From positions 1-51,207 of the forward strand of contig CAMXAZ010000011.1 in NCBI GenBank assembly GCA_947179295.1: a stretch of 51,207 bases of DNA, written 5' to 3'. The notes beneath the pieces are model-generated. The model saw only the letters and a program-made list of their open reading frames with translations, was not told where the DNA came from and did no database searches. Positions 7,018-16,065 of this stretch are shown here, piece by piece (the stretch's first letter is position 1; the number at the start of each line of letters is the position of its first letter). This DNA is from an uncultured Muribaculaceae bacterium (GTDB lineage: Bacteria > Bacteroidota > Bacteroidia > Bacteroidales > Muribaculaceae). The translations under genes were made by a program, and so were the position numbers.

Positions 7018-7821
7018 ATGCCGATAATAGAGATTTCATCATTGACCCATCCCGGAGCAGAGATTTTCAGCTCATTGACCGAAGCCCAGTTGCGCAACAA
7101 ACTTGAGCCTGACAAGGGTGTCTTTATAGCGGAGAGCCCTAAAGTGATACGTGTGGCTCTTGAAGCCGGATATGAGCCTGTGGCTTTGCTGTGTGAGCGG
7201 AAACATATAGAAGGTGACGCGGCTGACATCGTGGCGCGTTGCGGAGACACAGTCCCGGTATATACAGGCGACCGTGATCTGCTTGGATCTCTGACCGGCT
7301 ATACGCTGACACGCGGGGTGCTCTGTGCCATGCGCCGTCCGCAGGCTCCGGCTGTCGGTGCGGTGCTGAAAGATGCCCGCAGGGTGGTGGTGATCGACGG
7401 AGTGGTCGATACCACGAACATCGGCGCGATATTCCGCTCGGCTGCCGCTCTTGGCATTGATGCCGTGTTGCTTACACCGTCATCATGCGACCCGTTCAAC
7501 CGCAGAGCGGTCAGAGTATCGATGGGGTCGGTTTTTCTTGTGCCGTGGACGTGGCTTGACGGGCCGATCGGCTCATTGCGCGAATCCGGGTTCAAGACAG
7601 TGGCGATGGCTCTTACTGACAAGTCTGTTCCGCTTGACGATCCGGTGCTGAAAGAGGAGCCTCGGCTCGCTATAGTTATGGGTACCGAGGGCGACGGTCT
7701 GGCCTCCGAGACTATCGCCGATGCGGATTATACAGTCTGCATTCCGATGGCCCACGGGGTCGATTCGCTCAATGTGGCCGCCGCCGCGGCTGTGGCTTTC
7801 TGGGAGCTTAGAGCCCGATAG
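7018..7821 (+). CDS. TrmH/SpoU family RNA 2'-O-methyltransferase
   Basis: A SPOUT methyltransferase that would methylate a ribose 2'-OH of tRNA or rRNA using S-adenosylmethionine. The 267 residues comprise an N-terminal substrate-binding part (LRNKLEPDKGVFIAESPKVI, about residues 25-45) and a knotted catalytic domain. The three SpoU motifs are clear: NIGAIFR (134-140, with the conserved Arg), GTEGDGL (222-228) and SLNVAAAAAVAFWE (250-263). I chose the ATG at 7018 over an in-frame TTG at 7009. The exact target nucleotide cannot be told from sequence. Confidence 0.92.
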   Translation: MPIIEISSLTHPGAEIFSSLTEAQLRNKLEPDKGVFIAESPKVIRVALEAGYEPVALLCERKHIEGDAADIVARCGDTVPVYTGDRDLLGSLTGYTLTRGVLCAMRRPQAPAVGAVLKDARRVVVIDGVVDTTNIGAIFRSAAALGIDAVLLTPSSCDPFNRRAVRVSMGSVFLVPWTWLDGPIGSLRESGFKTVAMALTDKSVPLDDPVLKEEPRLAIVMGTEGDGLASETIADADYTVCIPMAHGVDSLNVAAAAAVAFWELRAR

Positions 7822-7839
7822 GGATTCTGCATAAAGTAT

Positions 7840-7889
7840 CGGTCCTGCCGGTCTGAATTTTTGCTTTCAGACCGGCAGGACCGTTTATA
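7840..7889 (+). terminator. Very strong hairpin after the TrmH-family gene
   Basis: An uninterrupted 18-bp stem (7840-7857 with 7866-7883, CGGTCCTGCC...GGCAGGACCG) with an 8-nt loop, followed by TTTATATATT. A second, weaker hairpin (7894-7901 with 7910-7917, AAGGTGGC / GCCGCCTT) lies on the rhaD side and may end the opposing rha transcript. Confidence 0.75.
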
Positions 7890-7950
7890 TATTAAGGTGG
7901 CTTTCTGAGGCCGCCTTTAGGCTGATTATGCCTTGGTAGCCTGCGCCTGA

Positions 7951-8760
7951 TTATTTGGGCAGGTTGAAAGCTACTGTCATCTCTTTCATCTGCTCGTCAG
8001 ACATGCCGTCAGGTTCGAAGCCCATGTTCTTGGCGCAGATGTAGATCTGGGCAGATTTGTTGAGCACGTCAACCTGGTCGAAGGCCATCATGATGTCTTC
8101 CTCTACGGCGAAGACTCCGTGCTTTTCCCAGAGAGTCACGTCATAGTCGGCGAGTTCCTTGATGGTTGATTCAGCGAGGATGTTCGAGCCAGGGAGCTGA
8201 TAGGGGATGATGCCGAGACCGCGCGGACAGAAAGCCTTGGTTTCGGGGATCATGCTCCAGAGCAGGCGGGTTGCCACGTCTTTTTCGAGATACTTCTTGC
8301 AGTGTGACATTGCCACGAGCTCGATCGGATGAGTGTGGAGTGATGCTTTATACTTCGAGCCTTTGCCGATGAGATAGTTGTGGACGGCAAGATGCGAAGG
8401 CAGTTCGGAGGTGGGTTTCACCGGTTCGTCAGCGATGATCTCGTAGTGGGCGCAGTCATCGGTGATGCGGATCACAGATCCGTTGGCCATAGGCTTGCGG
8501 GCGAGATCACGCATACGCTTGTTGGTGCCTTTGCAGAAGAAATAGCATCCCTTGAGGTTGGGAAGAGTCATACCGATAGGAGTGGCGGGAGCGATGGCCG
8601 GCATGGCGCGGATCGCGTCGTCGACATATTCGGTTACGTTGACTGTGATGTTGCCTCCGTTGCGTTCGGCCCATCCCTTTTCCCAGAGATAGCCGGCTAC
8701 TTCAGCTACTTTTTCAACCTCGGCTGTGAGCGCGGGGCGGTTTTCTAATATTGATGACAT
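7951..8760 (-). CDS. rhaD: L-rhamnulose-1-phosphate aldolase RhaD
   Basis: Class II zinc aldolase that splits L-rhamnulose 1-phosphate into dihydroxyacetone phosphate and L-lactaldehyde, the last step of the pathway encoded here. The 269 residues match the usual length (about 274). Metal and catalytic residues are visible: E119 (SELPSH), H142 and H144 (SLHTHPIE), and H214 (WEKHGV). The frame extends upstream to 8874, but that would overlap the end of rhaT; the ATG at 8760 (MSSILENRP) gives the family's normal N-terminus and a 23-bp gap after rhaT. It is the last gene of the rha operon. Confidence 0.95.
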   Translation of the reverse strand: MSSILENRPALTAEVEKVAEVAGYLWEKGWAERNGGNITVNVTEYVDDAIRAMPAIAPATPIGMTLPNLKGCYFFCKGTNKRMRDLARKPMANGSVIRITDDCAHYEIIADEPVKPTSELPSHLAVHNYLIGKGSKYKASLHTHPIELVAMSHCKKYLEKDVATRLLWSMIPETKAFCPRGLGIIPYQLPGSNILAESTIKELADYDVTLWEKHGVFAVEEDIMMAFDQVDVLNKSAQIYICAKNMGFEPDGMSDEQMKEMTVAFNLPK

Positions 8761-8783
8761 AAGTATGTGATAAATATTGATGG

Positions 8784-9815
8784 TCAGATCAGTTGCGGAA
8801 GGAAGCACGAAACGATGAGCACTGCAATGCCTATGACAAGCACTGTGATCGTTTTTGACGAGCAGCCTTTCCATTCTTTAAGTATTATGCCCCACACGTT
8901 GGAGAAGACCACGTTGAGCGCCATGAGGATGCAGAACGAGAGGGTCATCAGCGTCGGGGAGTCGGTCAGGAATCCTTTGCCGAGAGCGAGTCCGAAGAAC
9001 TGGCTGTACCAGAGAGCGCCGGCAAGGAGGCAGAAGAACAGGTTGTTGCCGAGGACGGCTCCGTTGGCATAGTCGCCCCAGGTCCGGTTCTTGTGGTTCT
9101 GATAGAAACAGTAGACAGCGTTGGTGACGAATCCGCCCAAAGTCACAAGCAGAGTGGCCGGAAGAGTCTTGTAGATATCAGGTGTGAGTGAACCGAAATT
9201 GATTCCGCTGCCGAATTCAAGGCCTACGTTGAAGCAGCCGCTCATGAAACCGGCAAGCAGGGCGATGGTGATTCCTTTGGGGAAATTGAAGTCCTTGACG
9301 GCGGCTTTCTTCTCTTCTTCGCTGAGCGACGAGGCTTTCATTGATCCGGCAATGCCGATGATGGCGATGCCGATGAGAGTAACTACCACTCCGAGGATCA
9401 CAGCCATTGTCAGCTGAGAAAGCGGATCGTTTTCAGGGAAGAAGATGTTGAGCAGCACGGGGCCCATTATGGTGCCTAAGCCGGCGCATGTGCCGAGGGC
9501 TATCGACTGGCCGAGCGCCACTCCGAGATAGCGCATGGAGAGTCCGAAGGTGAGACCTCCGACACCCCAGAGAGCTCCGAAGAGAATGGTCATCCAGATG
9601 TTGAATGATTGGTCGGCTGTAAAAAGCTCTGTCAGCGAATGGCCGGCAGGAACGGCGAGGAGTGCGCCGAGAAACGGCAGAATGAGCCACGCGAAAACGC
9701 CCTGCACAATCCAGTAGCTTTCCCAGCTCCATGACTTGATCTTGTTGATGGGTACATAGCAGCTGGACTGGCAGAAAGCGCCGATAGCGATTATAAGGAG
9801 TCCTATCAGTATCAT
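8784..9815 (-). CDS. rhaT: L-rhamnose-proton symporter RhaT
   Basis: Inner-membrane permease of the drug/metabolite transporter superfamily that imports L-rhamnose with H+. The 343 residues with about ten hydrophobic segments equal the E. coli protein in length. Recognisable RhaT stretches include CYVPINKIKSWSWESYWIVQG (residues about 19-39) and GLSMRYLGVALGQSIALG. Its ATG overlaps the rhaA stop by 4 bp (ATGA), so translation is coupled. The rhaD gene follows. Confidence 0.96.
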   Translation of the reverse strand: MILIGLLIIAIGAFCQSSCYVPINKIKSWSWESYWIVQGVFAWLILPFLGALLAVPAGHSLTELFTADQSFNIWMTILFGALWGVGGLTFGLSMRYLGVALGQSIALGTCAGLGTIMGPVLLNIFFPENDPLSQLTMAVILGVVVTLIGIAIIGIAGSMKASSLSEEEKKAAVKDFNFPKGITIALLAGFMSGCFNVGLEFGSGINFGSLTPDIYKTLPATLLVTLGGFVTNAVYCFYQNHKNRTWGDYANGAVLGNNLFFCLLAGALWYSQFFGLALGKGFLTDSPTLMTLSFCILMALNVVFSNVWGIILKEWKGCSSKTITVLVIGIAVLIVSCFLPQLI

Positions 9816-11065
9816 CGTTTGCTGGTGACGTCACGTTCATACTGCTCCACTTCGGCGATGTAGCTTTCGCCGACAGGCACATTGTTCTTGAGGCAGAACA
9901 TGTCATAAACGGCATTCCAGGGAAGGTTCTTGCACTCTTCGAGGAGGGCGAGGCGCTGGAATTTCTTGTCTTCGAGTTCGTATTTGCGCAGAGTTTCGGT
10001 GGGTTCGAGCAGCGCGCGGAGCATGCACTTTTGAGCAGCGCGGCTACCGATCACGTAAGCGCCGATGCGGTTGAGGGTGCCGTCGAAGTAATCGAGACCG
10101 TAGTGCACACGGTTGAGGGCGCCAGCGCGGACAATTTCGCTGAAGAGGTCCATTGTCGGGTCGTCCATGATGGTGACATGGTCAGAGTCCCAGCGGATGG
10201 GGCGGCTCACGTGGAGCATCAGTTCAGGCACGAAGAGCAGCATGGCTGACACCTTGTCGGCTACACTTTCGGTGGGGTGGAAGTGGCCTGTGTCAAGGGT
10301 GATCATCATGTTGTTCTTGGCGGCGTATGATGTGTAGAAGTCGTTTGAGCCTACGGTGTAGCTTTCAAGACCGATGCCGAACACCTTTGACTCCACGCAG
10401 TCTTTCATCCAGTCATATTTGTGTTCGAAGATCTGGTCGAGAGAGTCTTTGAGGAGCTCGCGGTAGAGATAGCGGTTGACAGTGATGTCTTTTGATCCGT
10501 CGTGAACCCAGGTGTTCATGATACAGGGGTCCTGCTGAGCTTCACCGATGGCCTGAGAGATGGCACGGCAGCGCTTTGAGTGTTCGATCCAGAAATCACG
10601 GATGCCCTTGTCGGGGTTCGAGAGGCTGAGGTCGCCGCTTTTCGGGTGAGAGAATGAGGTTGAATTGAAGTCGAGTTTGATGTCATTGGCTTTTCCCCAG
10701 TCGATCCAGCTCTGGAAGTGTTCAACAGAGCACTGGTCGCGGTCAACGAATTTGCCGCCGAAATCGCCGTAGATTTCATGGAGGTTGAGACGGTGTTTGC
10801 CGGGGATGAGGCTCATGGCATAGAGGACGTCGGCGCGGAGTTCGTCGATATTGCGTGCTTTGCCGGGATAGTTGCCGTTAACCTGGATACCACCGGTCAG
10901 CGAGCCGCCCTGGTTTTCAAAGCCGGCTACGTCATCAGCCTGCCAGCAGTGCATGCTGAGATGGAAGTCCTGCATCTGCTGCAGCACCTTGTCAGTGTCG
11001 ATACCAAGTTTGGCGTAACGCTCTTTGGCTATTTCATAAGCTTGTTTTACAGTTCCTTCGTTCAT
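9812..11065 (-). CDS. rhaA: L-rhamnose isomerase
   Basis: Metal-dependent isomerase converting L-rhamnose to L-rhamnulose, the first catabolic step. The 417 residues match the family (E. coli 419). Diagnostic stretches include LSMHCWQADDVAGFE near residue 35, NLHEIYGDFGG near 99, HPKSGDLSLSNPDKGIRDFW, and SYTVGSNDFY with the metal-ligand region LDTGHFHPTE. It lies 46 bp downstream of rhaB and overlaps rhaT by 4 bp. The symbol rhaI is also used in Bacteroides. Confidence 0.97.
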   Translation of the reverse strand: MNEGTVKQAYEIAKERYAKLGIDTDKVLQQMQDFHLSMHCWQADDVAGFENQGGSLTGGIQVNGNYPGKARNIDELRADVLYAMSLIPGKHRLNLHEIYGDFGGKFVDRDQCSVEHFQSWIDWGKANDIKLDFNSTSFSHPKSGDLSLSNPDKGIRDFWIEHSKRCRAISQAIGEAQQDPCIMNTWVHDGSKDITVNRYLYRELLKDSLDQIFEHKYDWMKDCVESKVFGIGLESYTVGSNDFYTSYAAKNNMMITLDTGHFHPTESVADKVSAMLLFVPELMLHVSRPIRWDSDHVTIMDDPTMDLFSEIVRAGALNRVHYGLDYFDGTLNRIGAYVIGSRAAQKCMLRALLEPTETLRKYELEDKKFQRLALLEECKNLPWNAVYDMFCLKNNVPVGESYIAEVEQYERDVTSKR

Positions 11066-11111
11066 GATAAGATAGATTTATATTTGTTTAGGTAAAATTT
11101 GATTAGTCCGT

Positions 11112-12545
11112 TTATTGAGGGAGATAAGTTTTTGTTTCGGTCGAATTTATCGCCACCTTGCGCATTTCGGTGAGGTCGCTGACACGGCTGTCGGCGCGAA
11201 GCTGCACGAGGACATTGCCGAGGGCGGTAGATTCGGTCGGACCGGCCACCACGGGCATTTGGAGTTCGTTGGCGGTGAGCTGCATCAGATGGGCGTTGAG
11301 CGATCCGCCGCCTATCACGTGCAGGGTGTTGATTTCTTTGGGGGAGAGTTCGCGCAGCCAGCCAAGCACTTCTTTGTAGCGGAGAGCCAGACTGCGGAAT
11401 ATCAGACGGACGTAGTCAGCCACTGTGGCGGGCACTTTCTGTCCGGTGCGCTCGCAGTAGTCGCAGATGGCCTGGGTCATCGAGGCCGGATTGGCGAATG
11501 ACGGATCGTCGGGGTTGATAGTGCTGTCGATGTCAGATTCAGTGTAGAGCGCACACAGGTCGGCTACGCTGGCCGGTGCGTCTTTCAGCTCGGTGCGGGC
11601 ACGTTCGAAGATCCACATTCCGCAGATGTTCTTCAGATAGCGGATAGTGCCGTCAAGGCCGCCTTCATTGGTGAAATTGTAGGCAAAGCCTTTTTCGTTG
11701 ATGATAGGCTGAGGTGTCTCGATGCCGAGAAGCGACCATGTGCCGCAGCTCAGATATGCGAAATTCGCGTCTTTGGCAGGCACGCCGATCACGGCCGAGG
11801 CTGTGTCGTGGCCGGCTACAGCAATGACGGGCACCTCGCCCAGTCCGGTCAGCTGCTGAACGGCGGGAGTGAGTGTGCCGATGCGGTGACCGGGATTCAC
11901 GAGCTTGCCGAAGCGGTCCTCGCTCAGTCCTATGCGGGCAAGAAGTTCGTCATCAAGCCGGCCGGTTGTCGGGTTGAGTATCTGAGAGGTCGATGCTACG
12001 GTATATTCTGTCACGGCCTCGCCTGTCAGCATGTAGGCCAGTGCATCGGGGATGAACAGAATCTTGTCTGAGTTGTGGAGTGCGTTGCCCTGTTCTTTGC
12101 CTATGGTGTATAGCTGAAACAGAGTGTTGAAATCCATGAACTGGATTCCGGTCTTGCCATATACTGTCTCTTTTGACATGTCTTCGCAGAACTTGTCGAC
12201 AGCTCCGGTGGTGTGTGGGTCGCGGTAGCAGTAGGGGAGTCCGGCAAGTGTGCCGTCGGCGTGGAAATAGGCCACATCGCAACCCCAGGTGTCTATGCCT
12301 ATAGACTGTGCTTTAGCTCCAATGGCATTGAGCTTGTCAGCTGCGGCTTTCAGGCCGGTAAGAATTTCGTGGTAAAGTCCGGGCAGATTCCAGAACAGGT
12401 GGCCTGCGATGGGGAGCATCGGGTGTTTGAACCGGTGAAGTTCTTCAGTTGAGATTTTTTCTCCGTCAAACGATGCAAGGATAAGGCGACCGCTGGTCGC
12501 GCCGAGATCCACCGCTATATAATAGGTGGTAGATTCAGTTTTCAT
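11112..12545 (-). CDS. rhaB: Rhamnulokinase RhaB
   Basis: FGGY-family sugar kinase that phosphorylates L-rhamnulose at C1 with ATP. The 477 residues are close to the 489 of E. coli RhaB. The N-terminal phosphate-binding loop is IAVDLGATSGRL (residues 10-21). The substrate region has GIDTWGCDVAYF and the DPHT segment, and the C-terminal ATP domain has HVIGGGSLNAHLMQLTAN. It is the first gene of the rha operon. Upstream (12571-12578) the minus strand reads TACCTTAG, one base off the -7 consensus, with no -33 box, which fits an activator-dependent promoter; no RhaR-type regulator is in the window. Confidence 0.96.
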   Translation of the reverse strand: MKTESTTYYIAVDLGATSGRLILASFDGEKISTEELHRFKHPMLPIAGHLFWNLPGLYHEILTGLKAAADKLNAIGAKAQSIGIDTWGCDVAYFHADGTLAGLPYCYRDPHTTGAVDKFCEDMSKETVYGKTGIQFMDFNTLFQLYTIGKEQGNALHNSDKILFIPDALAYMLTGEAVTEYTVASTSQILNPTTGRLDDELLARIGLSEDRFGKLVNPGHRIGTLTPAVQQLTGLGEVPVIAVAGHDTASAVIGVPAKDANFAYLSCGTWSLLGIETPQPIINEKGFAYNFTNEGGLDGTIRYLKNICGMWIFERARTELKDAPASVADLCALYTESDIDSTINPDDPSFANPASMTQAICDYCERTGQKVPATVADYVRLIFRSLALRYKEVLGWLRELSPKEINTLHVIGGGSLNAHLMQLTANELQMPVVAGPTESTALGNVLVQLRADSRVSDLTEMRKVAINSTETKTYLPQ

Positions 12546-12647
12546 GATAATCGACGTTGTTTGTTAAATTCTAAGGTAGTGTGTGATTTGTCGTGGCGTG
12601 AGGGAGAAGGTGAGAGGAGAGAGGGAGTGTGTTTTCATGCGTGGAGA

Positions 12648-13967
12648 TTATTTCTCACGCATGAAAACATTGATCGGTGTGCCGTGGAAGTCCCATGTCT
12701 CTCTGATCTTGTTCTCCAGATAGCGGCGGTAGGGTTCCTTGACCCACTGCGGCAGGTTGCAGAAGAAGATAAATGTGGGTATGGGAGAGCCTTTCAGCAT
12801 GGTCACATATTTGATCTTGATGAACTTTCCTTTATTGGCGGGAGGCGGATATGCCGAAATGGCTTCGAGCATCACGGTGTTGAGCTGCGATGTGGGGACA
12901 ATGCGCTTGCGGTTTTCGCATACGTGAAGGGCTGTCTCAAGCACTTTGTAGATGCGCTGCTTGGTGAGAGCCGATGCGAATATGATCGGGAAATCGACAA
13001 AGGGTGCGAAGCGCTCGCGGATGGCGTCTTCGTAATGCTTGATCGCTTCCTTCGATTTGTCTTCTACGAGGTCCCATTTGTTGACCACAACCACAAGGCC
13101 CTTCTTGTTTCGCTGGATGAGCGAGAAGATGGAGACGTCCTGCGACTCGATGCCGCGTGTGGCGTCAATCATCAGGATGCAGACATCCGAAGCCTCGATG
13201 GCGCGGATCGAGCGGATCACCGAATAATATTCGATGTCTTCTGTGACTTTGGTCTTTTTGCGGATACCGGCTGTGTCGACGAGATAGAAATCGAAGCCGA
13301 ATTTATTGTAGCGCGTATAGATCGAGTCGCGTGTGGTGCCGGCGATGTCGGTCACGATGTGGCGGTCTTCGTCAATAAACGCATTGATGATTGACGATTT
13401 TCCGGCATTCGGACGGCCTACGATTGCAATCTTGGGTATGTCATCGAGTTTGGATTCCTCATCGTCATCTTTTTCAGGCATTTTGAGAACCACTTCGTCA
13501 AGAAGATCGCCGGTGCCGTAGCCGCTGACAGCAGAAACTCCCATTGGGTCTCCGAGACCGAGACTGTAGAATTCGGCGATATTGTAGAGCGAGTCACCTG
13601 CGTCAACCTTGTTGGCCACGAGAATTACGGGCTTGGTTGAGCGGCGGAGAATTTCGGCTACCTGGTCGTCAAGATCGGTCACGCCGTTCATGGCGTCGAC
13701 CACAAACAGAATTTCGTCGGCCTGCTCGATGGCGAGGTGGACCTGCTTATTGATTTCGTTTTCGAAAATGTCTTCGCTGTTGACCACCCAGCCGCCGGTG
13801 TCGACAATCGAGAATTCTTTCCCGTTCCAGTCAACTTTGCCGTACTGGCGGTCGCGGGTAGTTCCGGCCTCGTCGTTGGTGATAGCGGTGCGTGACTGGG
13901 TAAGTCTGTTGAAAAGTGTGGATTTGCCCACATTAGGGCGTCCCACTATGGCGATCATTTGTCCCAT
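12648..13967 (-). CDS. der: Ribosome biogenesis GTPase Der (EngA)
   Basis: Essential double GTPase needed for maturation of the 50S subunit. The 439 residues show two G domains: the first with GRPNVGKST (residues 9-17) and DTGG, the second with GRPNAGKSS (near 183) and DTAGIRKK, followed by the KH-like C-terminal domain. The C-terminus (PINVFMREK) is the normal family end. The promoter upstream (14036-14067) contains one arm of a 13-bp inverted repeat. It is separated from rhaB by 102 bp on the same strand. Confidence 0.97.
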   Translation of the reverse strand: MGQMIAIVGRPNVGKSTLFNRLTQSRTAITNDEAGTTRDRQYGKVDWNGKEFSIVDTGGWVVNSEDIFENEINKQVHLAIEQADEILFVVDAMNGVTDLDDQVAEILRRSTKPVILVANKVDAGDSLYNIAEFYSLGLGDPMGVSAVSGYGTGDLLDEVVLKMPEKDDDEESKLDDIPKIAIVGRPNAGKSSIINAFIDEDRHIVTDIAGTTRDSIYTRYNKFGFDFYLVDTAGIRKKTKVTEDIEYYSVIRSIRAIEASDVCILMIDATRGIESQDVSIFSLIQRNKKGLVVVVNKWDLVEDKSKEAIKHYEDAIRERFAPFVDFPIIFASALTKQRIYKVLETALHVCENRKRIVPTSQLNTVMLEAISAYPPPANKGKFIKIKYVTMLKGSPIPTFIFFCNLPQWVKEPYRRYLENKIRETWDFHGTPINVFMREK

Positions 13968-14035
13968 TTGGATGATTATATAGATGGTTCCGGTTGTTTA
14001 GTTCCGGATTGTTAAAAACAAGCCGAACGTCAGTG

Positions 14036-14067
14036 CAAATTTAATGAATAATTTCCTATCCCACAAC
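14036..14067 (-). promoter_or_regulatory. der promoter
   Basis: On the minus strand GTTG (14067-14064) is followed after 20 bp by TAAATTTG (14043-14036). The start would be near 14029, giving a leader of about 60 nt. The spacer contains the left arm of the inverted repeat at 14047-14113. Confidence 0.65.
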
Positions 14068-14113
14068 TTTCGCCCGTGTTAGAATAGGCTTAATTGCAGA
14101 ATAGGAAATTATT
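14047..14113. repeat. 13-bp inverted repeat at the der promoter
   Basis: AATAATTTCCTAT (14047-14059) and ATAGGAAATTATT (14101-14113) are exact reverse complements, separated by 41 bp. The left arm lies in the spacer of the der promoter and the -33 box is in the loop. The sequence GAATAGG also occurs twice near the right arm (from 14092 and 14099). This 313-bp intergenic stretch (13968-14280) has no gene. Confidence 0.7.
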
Positions 14114-14220
14114 AAGTTAAATATTGTAAAATCAAGCAGAATTTATGTTAATTTGCTTGACAAGGCTCGTTTCATAACTTATATTTGCGAATAAGTTTTT
14201 CATGGTATTAGATTTAAGGT

Positions 14221-14258
14221 AAAAAAGTTATTCGTCGTGACGACGAGTAATTTTTTTT
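14221..14258 (-). terminator. mdh terminator
   Basis: TTATTCGTCG (14228-14237), loop TGA, CGACGAGTAA (14241-14250) form a 10-bp stem with one wobble, flanked by A6 on the left and T8 on the right. On the minus strand it is followed by CTTTTTT and so ends the mdh transcript. It would work in both directions. Confidence 0.8.
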
Positions 14259-14280
14259 GTCGTCATGTCAGAAGTAACTA

Positions 14281-15294
14281 TCAGCAGGTCTTCTGATCCA
14301 TATAAGGATTCAGACGGTGCCAGTCGGCAATAGGAGGCATGACGCCCATTTCGATCACTTCGTCGCGCAGCTTGCAAAGATGCTCATAGCTCTTTTCAAG
14401 TTCTTTTTCTTCTTCGGGAGTTCCGTTGAAGGGCTTGCATTCCACGCCGTTTTTGCTGATGGTGGTTTCCATAGCCATCATGATGTGTTTGAAGCGGTCG
14501 TTGTTGACATAGGCTCCGGCCGGCCAGCGGAAAGGCTGTCCGCCCATTGCTGCGGCTATCATCTCGATCGACAGATAGGACGGGCTCTGGAATGAAGAAC
14601 GGCCACGAAGGTCGATGATGTTTTTACCGCCCTGGATAACGCGCTGCTTGATGTTGATCCATTCTTCGAGAGGCAGACTCGGTGTTCCGATGATGTCTAC
14701 AAGCGGTTTGCCGTCAACGGTTGTGGTCGAGGCAAATACTGCCATCTGTTCTCCGTGACCGCCGTAGGTACGGCTGTTGACAATTTCATCAGCTGGAATC
14801 TTGAGATATTTCGACAGTTCGCTGCGCAGACGGGTGCTGTCAAGAGCGGCAAGAGTGGTCACGCGTGAAGGCTCAACGCCGGAATAGAGAAGAGTTACAA
14901 GACCGGTGATGTCGGCAGGATTGAAGATGACAACGATATGTTTTACATCCGGACAATATTGTCTGACATCTTTACCGAACTGCTCTGCGATCTGTGCGTT
15001 TCCTTTGAGAAGATCTTCACGGGTCATGCCGGCTTTGCGGGCTGCACCGCCTGACGATACTATATAGGCTGCTCCGGTGAGAGCTTCCTTGATGTCAGAA
15101 GTGTATGTCAGGTTCAATCCTTCGAATCCGCAGTGATAGAGTTCCTCGGCAACGCCTTCAAGAGCCGGTGCGAAAGGATCGTAGAGACAGATGTTAGGAG
15201 TCAGACGCATCATGATTGCGGTCTGGGCCATGTTTGATCCGATCATGCCGGCAGCTCCGACAATGGTCAGTTTCTCAGTAGTCAAAAAATCCAT
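14281..15294 (-). CDS. mdh: Malate dehydrogenase
   Basis: NAD-dependent enzyme of the lactate/malate dehydrogenase superfamily interconverting malate and oxaloacetate; in Bacteroidales it works in the fumarate-reducing branch towards succinate. The 337 residues show the Rossmann loop IVGAAGMIGSNMA (11-23), the substrate-binding arginines in AARKAGMTR (R86, R92) and DSTRLRSEL (R155), and the catalytic His in YGGHGEQM (H180). The acidic C-terminal extension (PEEEKELEKSYEHL) is usual for the Bacteroidota form. It stands alone with a strong terminator behind it. Confidence 0.92.
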   Translation of the reverse strand: MDFLTTEKLTIVGAAGMIGSNMAQTAIMMRLTPNICLYDPFAPALEGVAEELYHCGFEGLNLTYTSDIKEALTGAAYIVSSGGAARKAGMTREDLLKGNAQIAEQFGKDVRQYCPDVKHIVVIFNPADITGLVTLLYSGVEPSRVTTLAALDSTRLRSELSKYLKIPADEIVNSRTYGGHGEQMAVFASTTTVDGKPLVDIIGTPSLPLEEWINIKQRVIQGGKNIIDLRGRSSFQSPSYLSIEMIAAAMGGQPFRWPAGAYVNNDRFKHIMMAMETTISKNGVECKPFNGTPEEEKELEKSYEHLCKLRDEVIEMGVMPPIADWHRLNPYMDQKTC

Positions 15295-15408
15295 GATTTA
15301 TGAGTTTTATTGGTTTGAGGTTTATGTATTGTCAGTAATAATAACATTGTCGGTCCGGTAAATGTTGCTGTTTATACCTTAAAAGAAGACTATTTGGGAA
15401 ATAATCAG

Positions 15409-15416
15409 TATTTTTG
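15409..15416 (+). promoter_or_regulatory. -7 box of the ECF sigma locus
   Basis: TATTTTTG at 15409-15416 matches TAnnTTTG and lies about 40 bp upstream of the sigma-factor ATG. No -33 TTG box sits at the right distance. Confidence 0.45.
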
Positions 15417-15454
15417 CACTCTGTTTTGGGAAAAGAACACATCAGGCACTGACA

Positions 15455-15955
15455 ATGACGACCAAAGAATTTGAAATATCATTCAAGAAGCTGTATCTGC
15501 CGCTGGGCATGTATGCGCTTCGTCTTGTCGATGATGCCGATGTGGCTGAAGATCTGGAGCAGGATGCTTTCATGAAGGCGTGGCAGTACATGGAGAGCGG
15601 CGGGAAAATCGAAAATTTCACATCGTTCATGTATAGGACTCTTCATAATGTCTGCCTGTCATATCTGCGTGACAGGCGGGAGATGCTTGGTGTGGAGTCT
15701 ATTCCGGATGTAGGAGAAGAAGAGATCGACACATCGTTCAGAGATGCCCGCATATGGAAAGCGATTGATGATCTGCCTGAAAAATGCCGTGAGATATTTC
15801 TTATGAGCAAACGTGACGGTCTGACAAATGATGAAATAGCGGAAGAACTCGGCATATCAGTCAAGACCGTAAAAAATCAGATGACAAAGGCTTTTGCCAG
15901 ACTTCGAGAGGCCTTGGCAGATGGACATAAGCCATTTTTCTTGCCGTTTTTCTGA
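15455..15955 (+). CDS. ECF RNA polymerase sigma-70 factor
   Basis: A 166-residue extracytoplasmic-function sigma factor of the Bacteroidota FecI-like type. Region 2 is near residues 10-75 (LVDDADVAEDLEQDAFMKAW), region 4 near 105-155 (LPEKCREIFLMSKRDGLTNDEIAEELGISVKTVKNQM). It probably activates the TonB receptor locus immediately downstream when released by the membrane-bound anti-sigma protein encoded at 16066. There is 110 bp between the two genes with no clear second promoter. Confidence 0.94.
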   Translation: MTTKEFEISFKKLYLPLGMYALRLVDDADVAEDLEQDAFMKAWQYMESGGKIENFTSFMYRTLHNVCLSYLRDRREMLGVESIPDVGEEEIDTSFRDARIWKAIDDLPEKCREIFLMSKRDGLTNDEIAEELGISVKTVKNQMTKAFARLREALADGHKPFFLPFF

Positions 15956-16065
15956 TTTATTGAAGATTTTTCGGTTTTAGCGTAGGACCTTTTTGATGTT
16001 GATGCGTCTATAGAGTAAAAATCAAAGGTTGTTATTACGACCTCTTAGTCATCACATCACGTTTT

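Noticed and set aside
8761-8874. 38-codon upstream extension of rhaD
   Set aside because: It would overlap the end of rhaT, and its residues do not belong to the aldolase fold; the ATG at 8760 fits the family.
12561-13394. 277-codon open frame on the plus strand
   Set aside because: It is antisense to der, which has complete G motifs; the product has no recognisable domain and reflects codon bias of the opposite strand.
14060-14100. Invertible promoter segment
   Set aside because: The segment between the repeats is only 41 bp, there is no recombinase nearby, and the gene behind it is essential; kept only as a possible operator.
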